A DNA stretch of 26,774 nt, from the NCBI GenBank assembly GCA_964442525.1, contig CAYTZO010000010.1, positions 1 through 26,774 on the forward strand, read 5' to 3'. The translations under genes were made by a program, and so were the position numbers. This DNA comes from CAYTZO01 sp964442525. GTDB taxonomy: Bacteria; Patescibacteriota; Microgenomatia; UBA10105; UBA927. Below are positions 14,672 through 20,554 of this stretch, piece after piece; position 1 is the first letter of the stretch; each line of letters starts with the position of its first letter. The notes beneath the pieces were generated by a model, which saw only the letters and a list, made by a program, of their open reading frames with translations, was not told where the DNA came from and made no database searches.

Positions 14672-14697
14672 CCCTCCGAAGCTTTAGCGAAGGAGGG
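14672..14697. repeat. Palindromic intergenic repeat, copy A (CCCTCC...GGAGGG)
   Basis: CCCTCC (14672-14677), loop GAAGCTTTAGCGAA and GGAGGG (14692-14697). Its 24-bp core matches 19 of 24 positions of the reverse complement of the element at 21404-21427, so both belong to one small repeat family. No T-run follows, so it is not an obvious terminator. Confidence 0.7.
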
Positions 14698-14714
14698 GAT
14701 CATTAATTATCATA

Positions 14715-14743
14715 ACGGTACACCCTAGGTCAGATGTTGTCAA
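14715..14743 (-). promoter_or_regulatory. Possible promoter for the HTH gene
   Basis: On the reverse strand a consensus -35 TTGACA (complement of 14738-14743) is followed after 17 nt by a weak -10 TACCGT (complement of 14715-14720); TATGAT nearby is at a poor distance. The transcript would cross repeat copy A and the CTTAGG array before reaching the ATG at 14594. Confidence 0.35.
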
Positions 14744-14802
14744 GATAGATCAAAAGGATTCTATTAGTACGATCTATATTGTTATTGTTTGATCATTGCC
14801 AC

Positions 14803-14832
14803 AAAAAAATCTCCGGTAAGGGAGATTTTTTT
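14803..14832. terminator. Intrinsic terminator after rplL, bidirectional
   Basis: AAAAAAATCTCC (14803-14814) and GGAGATTTTTTT (14821-14832) are perfectly complementary around a six-base loop, giving a 12-bp stem with a T7 run on both strands. It ends the rplJ-rplL transcript on the reverse strand. Confidence 0.9.
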
Positions 14833-14849
14833 GAAAATATATTGACTGC

Positions 14850-15242
14850 TTACTTGAGCTCAACCTTTGCTCCTGCCGCTTCCAGTTTTTTCTTGGCTTC
14901 TTCAGCAGTTGACTTATTTACCCCAGTCAAGACTTCCTTTGGGGCAGATTCGGCTAAAGTTTTCGCGTCCTGAAGTCCCAATGTCGGAACCAGCTCTCTG
15001 ATTGCCTTGATGACGCCGATTTTATTTGTTCCGGCATTTGCCAAAATGACGTTAAATACCGTCTGTTCTTCTTTCGGCTCGGAAGAATCAGCTGGGGCAG
15101 CTCCCGCCGCGGGTGCGGCTACTGCCGCGGGCATCGCTGATACGCCGAATTTTTCCTCGAGTGCCTTGACCAGATCAGCTAGCTCCAATACGGACATTTC
15201 ACTAACTGCTTTGAGAAATTCATCTTTGGTTAATTTTGCCAT
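14850..15242 (-). CDS. rplL: Ribosomal protein L7/L12
   Basis: A 130-residue protein of the large-subunit stalk that recruits translation GTPases. The N-terminal dimerisation part (MAKLTKDEFLKAVSEMSVLELADLVKALEEKFGV), the Ala/Pro hinge (AAVAAPAAGAAPA) and the C-terminal domain (KIGVIKAIRELVPTLGLQDAKTLAESAPKEVLTGVNKSTAEEAKKKLEAAGAKVELK) are all present at normal length. It lies 25 bases after rplJ and has a strong Shine-Dalgarno AAAGGAGGTG just before the ATG, which suits its need for several copies per ribosome. It is followed by a strong terminator. Confidence 0.98.
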   Translation of the reverse strand: MAKLTKDEFLKAVSEMSVLELADLVKALEEKFGVSAMPAAVAAPAAGAAPADSSEPKEEQTVFNVILANAGTNKIGVIKAIRELVPTLGLQDAKTLAESAPKEVLTGVNKSTAEEAKKKLEAAGAKVELK

Positions 15243-15267
15243 AACACCTCCTTTCAGGAAAATGTTA

Positions 15268-15786
15268 CTAATTAATGGACTTAGTACTTTTAACGGCGTT
15301 TAAGGCCAATACCAATTTATTGATGTTCCAACTAAGCGCTCTGTGAAGGCCCGAAATGGGCGCTTTGAGCTGACCGGCAAGCAGGCCCAAGAGCCCTTCT
15401 CTTGAAGGAAGGGTCGCTAGGCGCGCAACTTCCTCGCTAGAGAGGATCTGAACGCCGAGAAGTCCGCCCTTGGCTTTACCTGCCCCTGCGGCTTTAAAGT
15501 ACTTGAGAAGTTCCCTGAGAGGGGAGACTTCGTCGCCATAGGCAAAGAGAGTCGCCGTCGGCTCCTGAAGGGTTTTTTCGAGTTCCTTTCCCCTGTCAGA
15601 TAACGCACGGAGGAGAAGTCTGTTTTTGGCCACTACAAGCTCTGAATTAAGCTTTTTGAGTAATTTTCTTACTTCCTCAAATTGCTTATGCTTGAGACCT
15701 CGATAGTCGGTCAAAATAAGTGCTTTCGCCTTAGTAACCTTATCGGTGAGCGCTTTGACGGTATCAATTTTTTTCTGAGTTGGCAT
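15268..15786 (-). CDS. rplJ: Ribosomal protein L10
   Basis: A 172-residue protein that anchors L7/L12 dimers to 23S rRNA. The N-terminal RNA-binding domain reads KKIDTVKALTDKVTKAKALILTDYRGLKHKQFEEVRKLLKKLNSELVVAKNRLLLRAL, and a C-terminal helix carries L12-binding sequence (GLHRALSWNINKLVLALNAVK). The ATG at 15786 directly follows a hairpin with a T-run, and no Shine-Dalgarno sequence is visible, in sharp contrast to rplL. The L10-L12 complex classically controls its own operon through the leader, and the leader here has suitable structure. Confidence 0.97.
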   Translation of the reverse strand: MPTQKKIDTVKALTDKVTKAKALILTDYRGLKHKQFEEVRKLLKKLNSELVVAKNRLLLRALSDRGKELEKTLQEPTATLFAYGDEVSPLRELLKYFKAAGAGKAKGGLLGVQILSSEEVARLATLPSREGLLGLLAGQLKAPISGLHRALSWNINKLVLALNAVKSTKSIN

Positions 15787-15812
15787 AAAAAAATCTCACT
15801 ACCGTGAGATTT
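15787..15812 (-). terminator. Attenuator-like hairpin touching the rplJ start codon
   Basis: On the reverse strand AAATCTCAC, loop GGTA and GTGAGATTT form a perfect 9-bp stem (complement of 15791-15812) followed by TTTT, giving seven consecutive T, and then ATG. It has the form of an intrinsic terminator ending at the start codon. Confidence 0.8.
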
Positions 15813-15910
15813 ATAGCGATACGGAGAAATGGCTTACTGCTTATTTCTTATCGCCCGTGAAATCCCTCGGTAGGTCTTGTATCCTTCTGGACTGCCTACG
15901 GTCTTTAGGA
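15787..15910 (-). ncRNA. rplJ-rplL leader, likely L10-type autoregulatory leader
   Basis: About 124 nt separate the predicted RNA start from the rplJ ATG. The segment CCTACCG (complement of 15868-15874) can pair either with upstream CGTAGG (complement of 15895-15900; five pairs) or with CGGTAG in the loop of the attenuator hairpin (complement of 15799-15804; six pairs). This mutually exclusive pairing is what an attenuation switch needs. Assignment to the L10 leader family is by position and function, not by a covariance search. Confidence 0.6.
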
Positions 15911-15917
15911 TAATAGT

Positions 15918-15946
15918 AGTATAACGTAAATAGATTGCCTGTGCAA
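15918..15946 (-). promoter_or_regulatory. Promoter TTGCAC-N17-TATACT for rplJ-rplL
   Basis: -35 is the complement of 15941-15946 (TTGCAC) and -10 the complement of 15918-15923 (TATACT), with an ideal 17-nt spacer. RNA would start near 15911. The -35 box lies 14 bases beyond the stop codon of the upstream unknown gene. Confidence 0.75.
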
Positions 15947-15959
15947 GGCCTCCGTCAAT

Positions 15960-16310
15960 TTACTTTTTTGCCTTTGTAGCCGCCTCCGCGGCCAGTTTTT
16001 GAAGCCGTTCTAATGCAGCTTGCGCATCTTCCGGTTTCAATCTCATGTTATCAAGTGCCGTTCTCGTGAGGGCAATCTTAAGTTTTTCTTGACGTTCTGT
16101 TGGTTTTGCATCCGGCATAATGCGAAAAAGTGCGTGAGAAATAGTAAGAGGTAAAAAATCAGGGTGGATTTTCTTGCCCTGTTTTTGAAGACTTTCAATC
16201 TGGAGACGCACCCTGCCCAATGTCCCTTGTTCTTCGAGAAAACTTAGGGGAGGCATGACAAGTTGTGGTGTAGGCTGTATTTCAGCAATTCTCGCGAGCG
16301 AGGAAGCCAT
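15960..16310 (-). CDS. Unknown 116-residue protein between rplA and rplJ
   Basis: I do not recognise this protein. It has no membrane segment or signal peptide. The N-terminal third is Pro-rich (EIQPTPQLVMPPLSFLEEQG), the middle is helical (GRVRLQIESLQKQGKKIHPDFLPLTISHALFRIM) and the C-terminus is a basic/Ala-rich helix (PEDAQAALERLQKLAAEAATKAKK) resembling ribosome-associated tails. It lies on the same strand as rplA and rplJ with a 49-base gap to rplA, so it is probably transcribed with rplK-rplA. Its place inside a nearly universal ribosomal gene cluster suggests a role in translation or ribosome assembly, which is inference only. Confidence 0.65.
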   Translation of the reverse strand: MASSLARIAEIQPTPQLVMPPLSFLEEQGTLGRVRLQIESLQKQGKKIHPDFLPLTISHALFRIMPDAKPTERQEKLKIALTRTALDNMRLKPEDAQAALERLQKLAAEAATKAKK

Positions 16311-16359
16311 ATGCCATTACCTTACCATGAAGCCCAAATCTTGTAAAGTTTGAGGATTT

Positions 16360-17211
16360 TTATGTGACGGCAATCTTAATCCCAGGCCCCATGGTGGCAG
16401 AAAGGGTAGCTTTGAGGATTTTGCCGCGGCCGATCGCATCAAGGGCTGCGCTTACGTTTTCGGAAAGCTTGCCATCATCAAACGAAGCCTTGCCTACACT
16501 GAGGTGAAGAATCGGATTACCAGGCTCTGTTTTGACGTTGACCTTGCCCTTCGACAAGCTCAGGGCGAGCCGTTCCGGGTCAGGTCCGACCGTTCCTGTT
16601 TTGGGATTGGGCATGAGCCCCTTGGGACCCAAAATGCGGGCGACTTTGGCTAAGCTGGGCATCATGCTTGGATGGGCGACCAGGACATCAAAATTGATTT
16701 TTCCCGCCGCGACTTCTGCTAAAATTTTGTCATCGGCAATCGCTACTCGTATCTCCTTTCCTGTGCCATGGGGAAGGCTTATATTTGTGCGGAAGTCTTT
16801 CTTTTCGCCAAGAGAGAGGGGATTAAGGTTGATGTGAAGTTCTATGGTGCCGTCAAATTTCGTGAGGCTCGTTTTTTTGACGAGATCAATGGCATCGCTT
16901 ATGGGATAAAACTTGTTGTGGTCAACGAGCTTGGCCGCCTCCTGATAGCGCTTTGAACGGACTTTTACTTTTGCCTTTTTTGTTTTTTTGCTTTCTTTCT
17001 GGCCCTCTTGTTTTTCCACCTCTTCGACGAGCTTCTTAAACTCGGGTTTTATGTCCTCACCTTCGACGACTGCCACGCGTTCTCCGCCCTTGAGCCCAAC
17101 GCCTTCGACTTTTTCTTTCTTACTTTTTTTGGTCTGTCGGCGCGCCTCGGCCCGGCGTTTCTGCTCTTTTTCTTCTTCGCTGCCCAGTGTTGCGACACGA
17201 ATTTTTCCCAT
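16360..17211 (-). CDS. rplA: Ribosomal protein L1 with charged N-terminal extension
   Basis: A 283-residue protein; ordinary bacterial L1 is about 230. Residues about 95-283 are standard L1: KRYQEAAKLVDHNKFYPISDAIDLVKKTS, FDGTIELHINLN, HPSMMPSLAKVARILGPKGLMPNPKTGTV and the C-terminal SATMGPGIKI. The first 90 or so residues are an extra Lys/Glu-rich segment (MGKIRVATLGSEEEKEQKRRAEARRQTKKSK...) of low complexity; such extensions are, from memory, seen in Microgenomates L1. Residues 214-222 (RLALSLSKG) are encoded by a copy of a widespread palindromic DNA repeat (16546-16571). L1 forms the ribosome's L1 stalk and represses its own operon in many bacteria. rplA starts one base after rplK ends. 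Confidence 0.96.
   Translation of the reverse strand: MGKIRVATLGSEEEKEQKRRAEARRQTKKSKKEKVEGVGLKGGERVAVVEGEDIKPEFKKLVEEVEKQEGQKESKKTKKAKVKVRSKRYQEAAKLVDHNKFYPISDAIDLVKKTSLTKFDGTIELHINLNPLSLGEKKDFRTNISLPHGTGKEIRVAIADDKILAEVAAGKINFDVLVAHPSMMPSLAKVARILGPKGLMPNPKTGTVGPDPERLALSLSKGKVNVKTEPGNPILHLSVGKASFDDGKLSENVSAALDAIGRGKILKATLSATMGPGIKIAVT
16546..16571. repeat. Palindromic repeat element inside rplA
   Basis: GCCCTTCGACAAGCTC plus AGGGCGAGCC (26 bp, 16546-16571) matches the dispersed GGCTCGCCCTGAGCTTGTCGAAGGGC element that I recall from many bacterial and metagenomic genomes. It is read in frame as RLALSLSKG in L1. There is no second copy in the window. Confidence 0.7.
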
Positions 17212-17212
17212 A

Positions 17213-17638
17213 TTATTCTACCTGAATACCCATTGAACGGGCTGTTCCTTCAACGACTTTCATCGCCTGTTTCACGTCATCGGTATTGAGGTCAGGCAGT
17301 TTCTCTTTGGCAATCGTCTCGATCTGCGCCTTAGTGATCTTGCCGGCGGATTCTCTGCTTGGCTTGCCGCTGCCTTTTTCTAGCCCAAGAGTCTTTTTGA
17401 TCATTGCGGCAACGGGCGGAAGTTTGGTGATAAAGCTGAATGTGCGGTCAACGTAGACGGTGATAACGGCCGGAATTGTCTGTCCTTTCATCTTGGCTGT
17501 GCGCTCGTTATATGCCTTAACAAACTCCATAATAGGGAGTCCGTGCTGGCCGAGCGCGGGACCGACAGGGGGAGCAGGCGTCGCTTCTCCTGCGGGAAGA
17601 TTGAGCTTAATGATGGTTTTAACCTTCTTAGCGGCCAT
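17213..17638 (-). CDS. rplK: Ribosomal protein L11
   Basis: A 141-residue protein, the standard length. It binds the GTPase-associated region of 23S rRNA. Seen are the N-terminal domain KTIIKLNLPAGEATPAPPVGPALGQHGLPIMEFVKAYNERT, the central VYVDRTFSFITKLPPVAAMIKKTLGLEKGSGKP and the C-terminal rRNA-binding region ITKAQIETIAKEKLPDLNTDDVKQAMKVVEGTARSMGIQVE. It is first in the rplK-rplA transcript. No clear Shine-Dalgarno precedes the ATG at 17638; the upstream bases are A/T-rich (TCAAAAAT). Confidence 0.98.
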   Translation of the reverse strand: MAAKKVKTIIKLNLPAGEATPAPPVGPALGQHGLPIMEFVKAYNERTAKMKGQTIPAVITVYVDRTFSFITKLPPVAAMIKKTLGLEKGSGKPSRESAGKITKAQIETIAKEKLPDLNTDDVKQAMKVVEGTARSMGIQVE

Positions 17639-17735
17639 ATTTTTGAGAAACGGAAGTTGGTTCGAAGGGGACCCAATACGAGGATTAAGAGGTCGCTTCG
17701 AAACCTAGATTCGGTTTCTTCCACTTTGCGGTGGT
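17639..17735 (-). ncRNA. Structured leader of rplK-rplA
   Basis: About 97 nt lie between the predicted RNA start and the rplK ATG. Two hairpins are visible on the reverse strand: CCAC-N6-GTGG (complement of 17721-17734) and GAAACC-N7-GGTTTC (complement of 17700-17718). This operon is commonly autoregulated by L1 binding to its leader; I cannot confirm an L1 site by eye. Confidence 0.4.
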
Positions 17736-17741
17736 ACGGTA

Positions 17742-17750
17742 ACTATACCA
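17742..17750 (-). promoter_or_regulatory. Extended -10 promoter for rplK-rplA
   Basis: The reverse strand reads TGGTATAGT (complement of 17742-17750), an extended -10 (TGn plus TATAGT). A weak -35 such as TATACA is at 17-nt spacing. RNA would begin near 17735. Confidence 0.5.
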
Positions 17751-17780
17751 TACCTGATTAATTTTGTATATAGAGGCCAA

Positions 17781-18140
17781 TTACCAACGTTCCTGTCTTC
17801 GCCGGTACTCACGTGCATCAGGGGGCTGTTTTCGTTCGGACATGATAGGAGGTTTTTCCAAGGCATCCCGAAGTTCATCAAGCGTCCACCCCTTCGTCGG
17901 CCGAATGATGCTCCTGCGCGTGACAGTTTCTTCGGCAACAGGCTCTCCGTGATCCGTAGAAAACCACCAGACACCGACATAAAGATGACGAATTTGTTCT
18001 ACCACTTCGCTTGGTCGGACCCCTGGTACTGCCTTTATAATGTCTTCGACCGGTACACTAAAGTCGAGGTTATTATTCTCTGGGAGTCTGCTCAAGAGAT
18101 AGCTTCGGATACGTCGGTCTATGTTGAAATTTATTGTCAT
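17781..18140 (-). CDS. Unknown 119-residue protein
   Basis: Soluble, no membrane segment. It begins MTINFNIDRRIRSYLLSRL and contains VPVEDIIKAVPGVRPSEVVEQIRHLYVGVWWFSTDHGEP, which resembles the helical layout of small winged-helix proteins but lacks a firm signature, and ends in a basic stretch REYRRRQERW. An alternative upstream start at 18245 would overlap the neighbouring gene by 68 bases and add an atypical stretch, so ATG 18140 is preferred, although no convincing ribosome binding site is seen. It follows the membrane-protein gene by 37 bases on the same strand and may be cotranscribed with it. I do not recognise a family. Confidence 0.6.
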   Translation of the reverse strand: MTINFNIDRRIRSYLLSRLPENNNLDFSVPVEDIIKAVPGVRPSEVVEQIRHLYVGVWWFSTDHGEPVAEETVTRRSIIRPTKGWTLDELRDALEKPPIMSERKQPPDAREYRRRQERW

Positions 18141-18177
18141 AGAAAGGTTTATTCCTACAAAAAGAAGAAGGGAAAAG

Positions 18178-18954
18178 TCAAGGCCTCGGCTTTGCTCTGG
18201 GCGCTTCGTCAAGTGAACCAGGCTCGAGATGAAGTTTCTGTTCAATTTCTTCTTTCATCATATCGATGTATGCTTGCGCCCTGTTTGCTTCGACCTGGGC
18301 ATATTCCGAGAGGCCCCCGTCCCTCCGGACCTTCTTCATTCCCTCCCTCACTACGGGTTTAATAAGGCCACGGTAGAAGGCAAAGATCTCTTGTACTTTT
18401 GGGTTGCTGTATAAATCTTCTTTTGAAGGCATGGGCTCAAAGACATCAGTTTGTGGATCGGGGTCTATAATAATGGGCGCGTTGGCCTCGGCTTTGTGGC
18501 GCGCGCGGGAGAAAATTCCCCAGAGCATCCTGCCGCCCTCGGCAATCGCAATCCCTACCGATAGCCCAACGGCAACCGTTTGGAAACCGCCCATCCATTC
18601 AGGGTGTTCTAGGGCGAAAACCACGGCCTGAGGCGTAAACAGAAGCGAAGCACCGACGACAAATGCTTCCGCCGGCTGAGCCTGTCTGTGCTGGAATCGG
18701 TCGATTGTGGATGTGACGACCATTCCCGCACCGAGCCACTGCGTCCAGGCGTGTTCAGGAGGAACGCTCGTAAAAGCCCAGGCCCTTGCCGCAAGCTCCG
18801 CTTGGAGCACTTGGCCAGATCTTTTGAGCGCGAGCGCCTGATTAAAGAAGGCAGGCGAGAGGAGCTTGTCAATAAATAAAGCAACACCGGATGCGCCGGC
18901 AACTTCAAAAAACCCTGTTGCCGCGCCCAGGCAGCCGCCAGTTTCTTTTCCCAT
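18178..18954 (-). CDS. Unknown polytopic membrane protein with cytoplasmic-type tail
   Basis: A 258-residue protein. Roughly four hydrophobic segments fall at about residues 10-32, 70-83, 95-113 and 123-147; the last ends GGRMLWGIFSRARHKAE. The remaining 110 residues are charged and helical (VQEIFAFYRGLIKPVVREGMKKVRRDGG...YIDMMKEEIEQKLHLEP) with a Pro-rich end. No enzymatic motif is recognised. Gly-rich helices in the N-terminal part (GGCLGAATGFFEVAGASGVALF) suggest tight helix packing. The ATG at 18954 is only eight bases downstream of a consensus -10 box, so its mRNA should be nearly leaderless. It is the first gene of a small reverse-strand unit with the 119-residue protein. Confidence 0.65.
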   Translation of the reverse strand: MGKETGGCLGAATGFFEVAGASGVALFIDKLLSPAFFNQALALKRSGQVLQAELAARAWAFTSVPPEHAWTQWLGAGMVVTSTIDRFQHRQAQPAEAFVVGASLLFTPQAVVFALEHPEWMGGFQTVAVGLSVGIAIAEGGRMLWGIFSRARHKAEANAPIIIDPDPQTDVFEPMPSKEDLYSNPKVQEIFAFYRGLIKPVVREGMKKVRRDGGLSEYAQVEANRAQAYIDMMKEEIEQKLHLEPGSLDEAPRAKPRP

Positions 18955-18962
18955 AAATTTTT

Positions 18963-18991
18963 ATTATATCCTATAACAATTATTACCACAA
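18963..18991 (-). promoter_or_regulatory. Promoter TTGTGG-N17-TATAAT
   Basis: -35 is the complement of 18986-18991 (TTGTGG) and the consensus -10 TATAAT the complement of 18963-18968, with a 17-nt spacer. Predicted RNA start is near 18956, about two bases before the ATG at 18954. Confidence 0.75.
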
Positions 18992-19005
18992 GCGTTCCAT
19001 CCATC

Positions 19006-19034
19006 TTGCAAAATTGCCTCATTTCGTTCATGAT
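19006..19034 (+). promoter_or_regulatory. Promoter TTGCAA-N17-CATGAT for the Cys-rich surface protein
   Basis: -35 TTGCAA at 19006-19011 and -10 CATGAT at 19029-19034, spacer 17. RNA would begin near 19041, about eleven bases before the ATG at 19052. The promoter lies back to back with that of the reverse-strand membrane protein. Confidence 0.5.
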
Positions 19035-19051
19035 GGGGAAAGAATACGATT

Positions 19052-20233
19052 ATGGCAAAGAAACGGATGCGACGGAGATCGTCACCCTCAAGGAAGTCAC
19101 GGACAGTTCTCCCATGGCAGGTACGCGCGCCGGCATGGTGGACGCTTACCATTTTTGTCATTCTTATCGGTGCAATTATCCTCACCATGCGGGCGGTCAG
19201 TCAGCCAACCCCTACGCCGCCGCGGGCTGCCAGTTGCAATGACAACGGCTGTCAGAATGTCCAGTGGCAGAAAAATCCTCCCATCTGGCAGATTACCAAT
19301 TGCGCGAGCGACGTCACGAGTTGTGATGCAAACGGCGATCAGCAGATTTGTACCACCACCGGACGGATCGGAATGTGTGGGGGCCAGCAATACTGCTGTC
19401 CTGCACCGGGCGCTAAGTGGACGACTGACATGACCAAGTGTGCGGGATCGCCGCCGTACCAAAGTCCCTGTGGCACCACCGCGACGCCGACCAATACGCC
19501 CGTTCCTACGCCAACCAATACTCCGGCTCCTACCGCGACTCCGTACCCTACGAGTACGCCTTATCCGACCTCAACCCCATACCCGACCTCAACCCCGTAT
19601 CCTACCTCGACTCCATACCAGTACTATTACTACACCCCGACTAATACGCCTACTCCCACACCGGTCAATCCCCTTGATTACTGCGGACGGGGATGTTCAA
19701 CAAATACAGATTGTCCCGGCGGGCTCGTGTGTACCTCCATGTTTGCCGGGCTTTACCGCGCCTGCAGAAATCCGAGCTGTCAGGACAAACAAACGTGTAT
19801 TTGTCAGGGAGGAACGGGATTTTTGGCGCTCACGAGTCCCTCACCGGGGCCGCTGCCTGCGGGAGCCACCGGAGGTCTGCCTGTAACCATCGCGCCGTTT
19901 ACGGATGCACGCCAGGTTGCGGGAAGTCAAATTACTCTCTCTGGCACGACTGCGCCTGGCGCAAAAGTTACGATTACCGTTTCACCGGACGGCGTGGGGG
20001 GCGACGCATGGGCGGATGACAACGGACGCTGGGAGTTTAAGCTTCCCAAAAAGCTTTCCGCAGGCGCGAAGCAACTTTTGGTTGTTGCGACCAAGGACAA
20101 TAGTCAGGGCCAGGTGAGCCAGGCCTTTACCGTGGCTGCAGGCGGGGGATTTTCATTCGGCACAATACTTCTTATTATGGTCATTGTCGCCGTGGTCTTT
20201 GGCGGCTACGTGCTCTACAGGTCTTCGCAATAA
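19052..20233 (+). CDS. Cys-rich, Pro/Thr-linked surface protein with two membrane anchors
   Basis: A 393-residue protein. It opens with a very basic cytoplasmic tail (MAKKRMRRRSSPSRKSR) and a membrane helix at about 29-49. Outside follow a Cys-rich segment (CNDNGC, NCASDVTSCDANGDQQIC, GMCGGQQYCCPAPG), a Pro/Thr linker with repeated YPTSTP units, a second Cys module (YCGRGCSTNTDCPGGLVC...CRNPSCQDKQTCIC), a beta-sandwich, Ig-like domain (ITLSGTTAPGAKVTITVSPDG..GRWEFKLPKKLSAG) and a C-terminal helix (FGTILLIMVIVAVVFGGYVLY) with a short tail RSSQ. Cys pairs imply disulfides outside the cell. It is in the opposite orientation to the flanking translation genes. A surface adhesin or structural role is plausible; I know of no tested relative. 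Confidence 0.8.
   Translation: MAKKRMRRRSSPSRKSRTVLPWQVRAPAWWTLTIFVILIGAIILTMRAVSQPTPTPPRAASCNDNGCQNVQWQKNPPIWQITNCASDVTSCDANGDQQICTTTGRIGMCGGQQYCCPAPGAKWTTDMTKCAGSPPYQSPCGTTATPTNTPVPTPTNTPAPTATPYPTSTPYPTSTPYPTSTPYPTSTPYQYYYYTPTNTPTPTPVNPLDYCGRGCSTNTDCPGGLVCTSMFAGLYRACRNPSCQDKQTCICQGGTGFLALTSPSPGPLPAGATGGLPVTIAPFTDARQVAGSQITLSGTTAPGAKVTITVSPDGVGGDAWADDNGRWEFKLPKKLSAGAKQLLVVATKDNSQGQVSQAFTVAAGGGFSFGTILLIMVIVAVVFGGYVLYRSSQ
19541..19618 (+). repeat. 18-nt coding tandem repeat (YPTSTP units)
   Basis: Four to five in-frame units encode Pro-Tyr-Pro-Thr-Ser-Thr within the linker of the Cys-rich surface protein, ending in a Tyr run (YQYYYY). Synonymous codons differ between units, so the array is not a fresh duplication but kept at protein level. 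Confidence 0.8.
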
Positions 20234-20237
20234 CGCT

Positions 20238-20262
20238 CCGATTGCTCGGTTTCGCTTTTTTT
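20238..20262 (+). terminator. Weak terminator candidate after the surface-protein gene
   Basis: CCGA-TTGC-TCGG (20238-20249) is followed by TTTCGC and a T7 run (20256-20262). The stem is short and separated from the T-run, so confidence is low. Confidence 0.35.
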
Positions 20263-20307
20263 GCGCATCCGTCAAACAGGCTTGTGTCTTCTCTCTCAAT
20301 AAACCAA

Positions 20308-20459
20308 GGCCAGCCGAATTGAGTTTTTCTTGCGCGGGGAGGTGTGCCGTTTCGAGTCCCGTCACGGCCTCGGCAAAGGAGCGACGATGGAGATATGCCG
20401 CGATCCGGACCTTGACGGGACGAGAACCACGGCATACCGACCACAGCGCTCGGCTGGCC
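20308..20459. ncRNA. Candidate structured RNA in a 321-bp convergent intergenic region
   Basis: Nested complementary segments: GGCCAGCCGA (20308-20317) with TCGGCTGGCC (20450-20459), ten perfect pairs; GCGC (20332-20335) with GCGC (20446-20449); GGTGTGCCG (20341-20349) with CGGCATACC (20430-20438), nine pairs with one G-U if read on the plus strand; TCCCGTC (20357-20363) with GACGGGA (20414-20420); CGGCA (20371-20375) with TGCCG (20396-20400). Together these make one long, bulged hairpin of about 152 nt, similar in outline to 6S-like or SRP-like RNAs but without a signature I recognise. Strand is undecided. The 20234-20554 interval holds no convincing protein gene. Confidence 0.5.
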
Positions 20460-20554
20460 GCTCTAGAACGAAGTCCTCTTTTTATGCCGCCCTCTGGGAG
20501 AACTTGCGCATGACGGTGCTCAAAAAAGGAAATCTCGCTCGGAGAACGCTAGGT

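Noticed and set aside
14738..14791. Seven-bp inverted repeat ATAGATC/GATCTAT as an operator
   Set aside because: The arms are about 19 bases apart in A/T-rich DNA and can arise by chance; there is no second copy to support it.
20341..20370. tRNA- or tmRNA-like T-arm (TTCGAGTCCC)
   Set aside because: The flanking bases do not make a 5-bp T-stem and no acceptor stem or CCA end can be built.
20184..20513. Protein-coding frames in the nusG-side spacer
   Set aside because: Several overlapping frames on both strands, none with protein-like motifs or start signals; the nested inverted repeats explain the region better.
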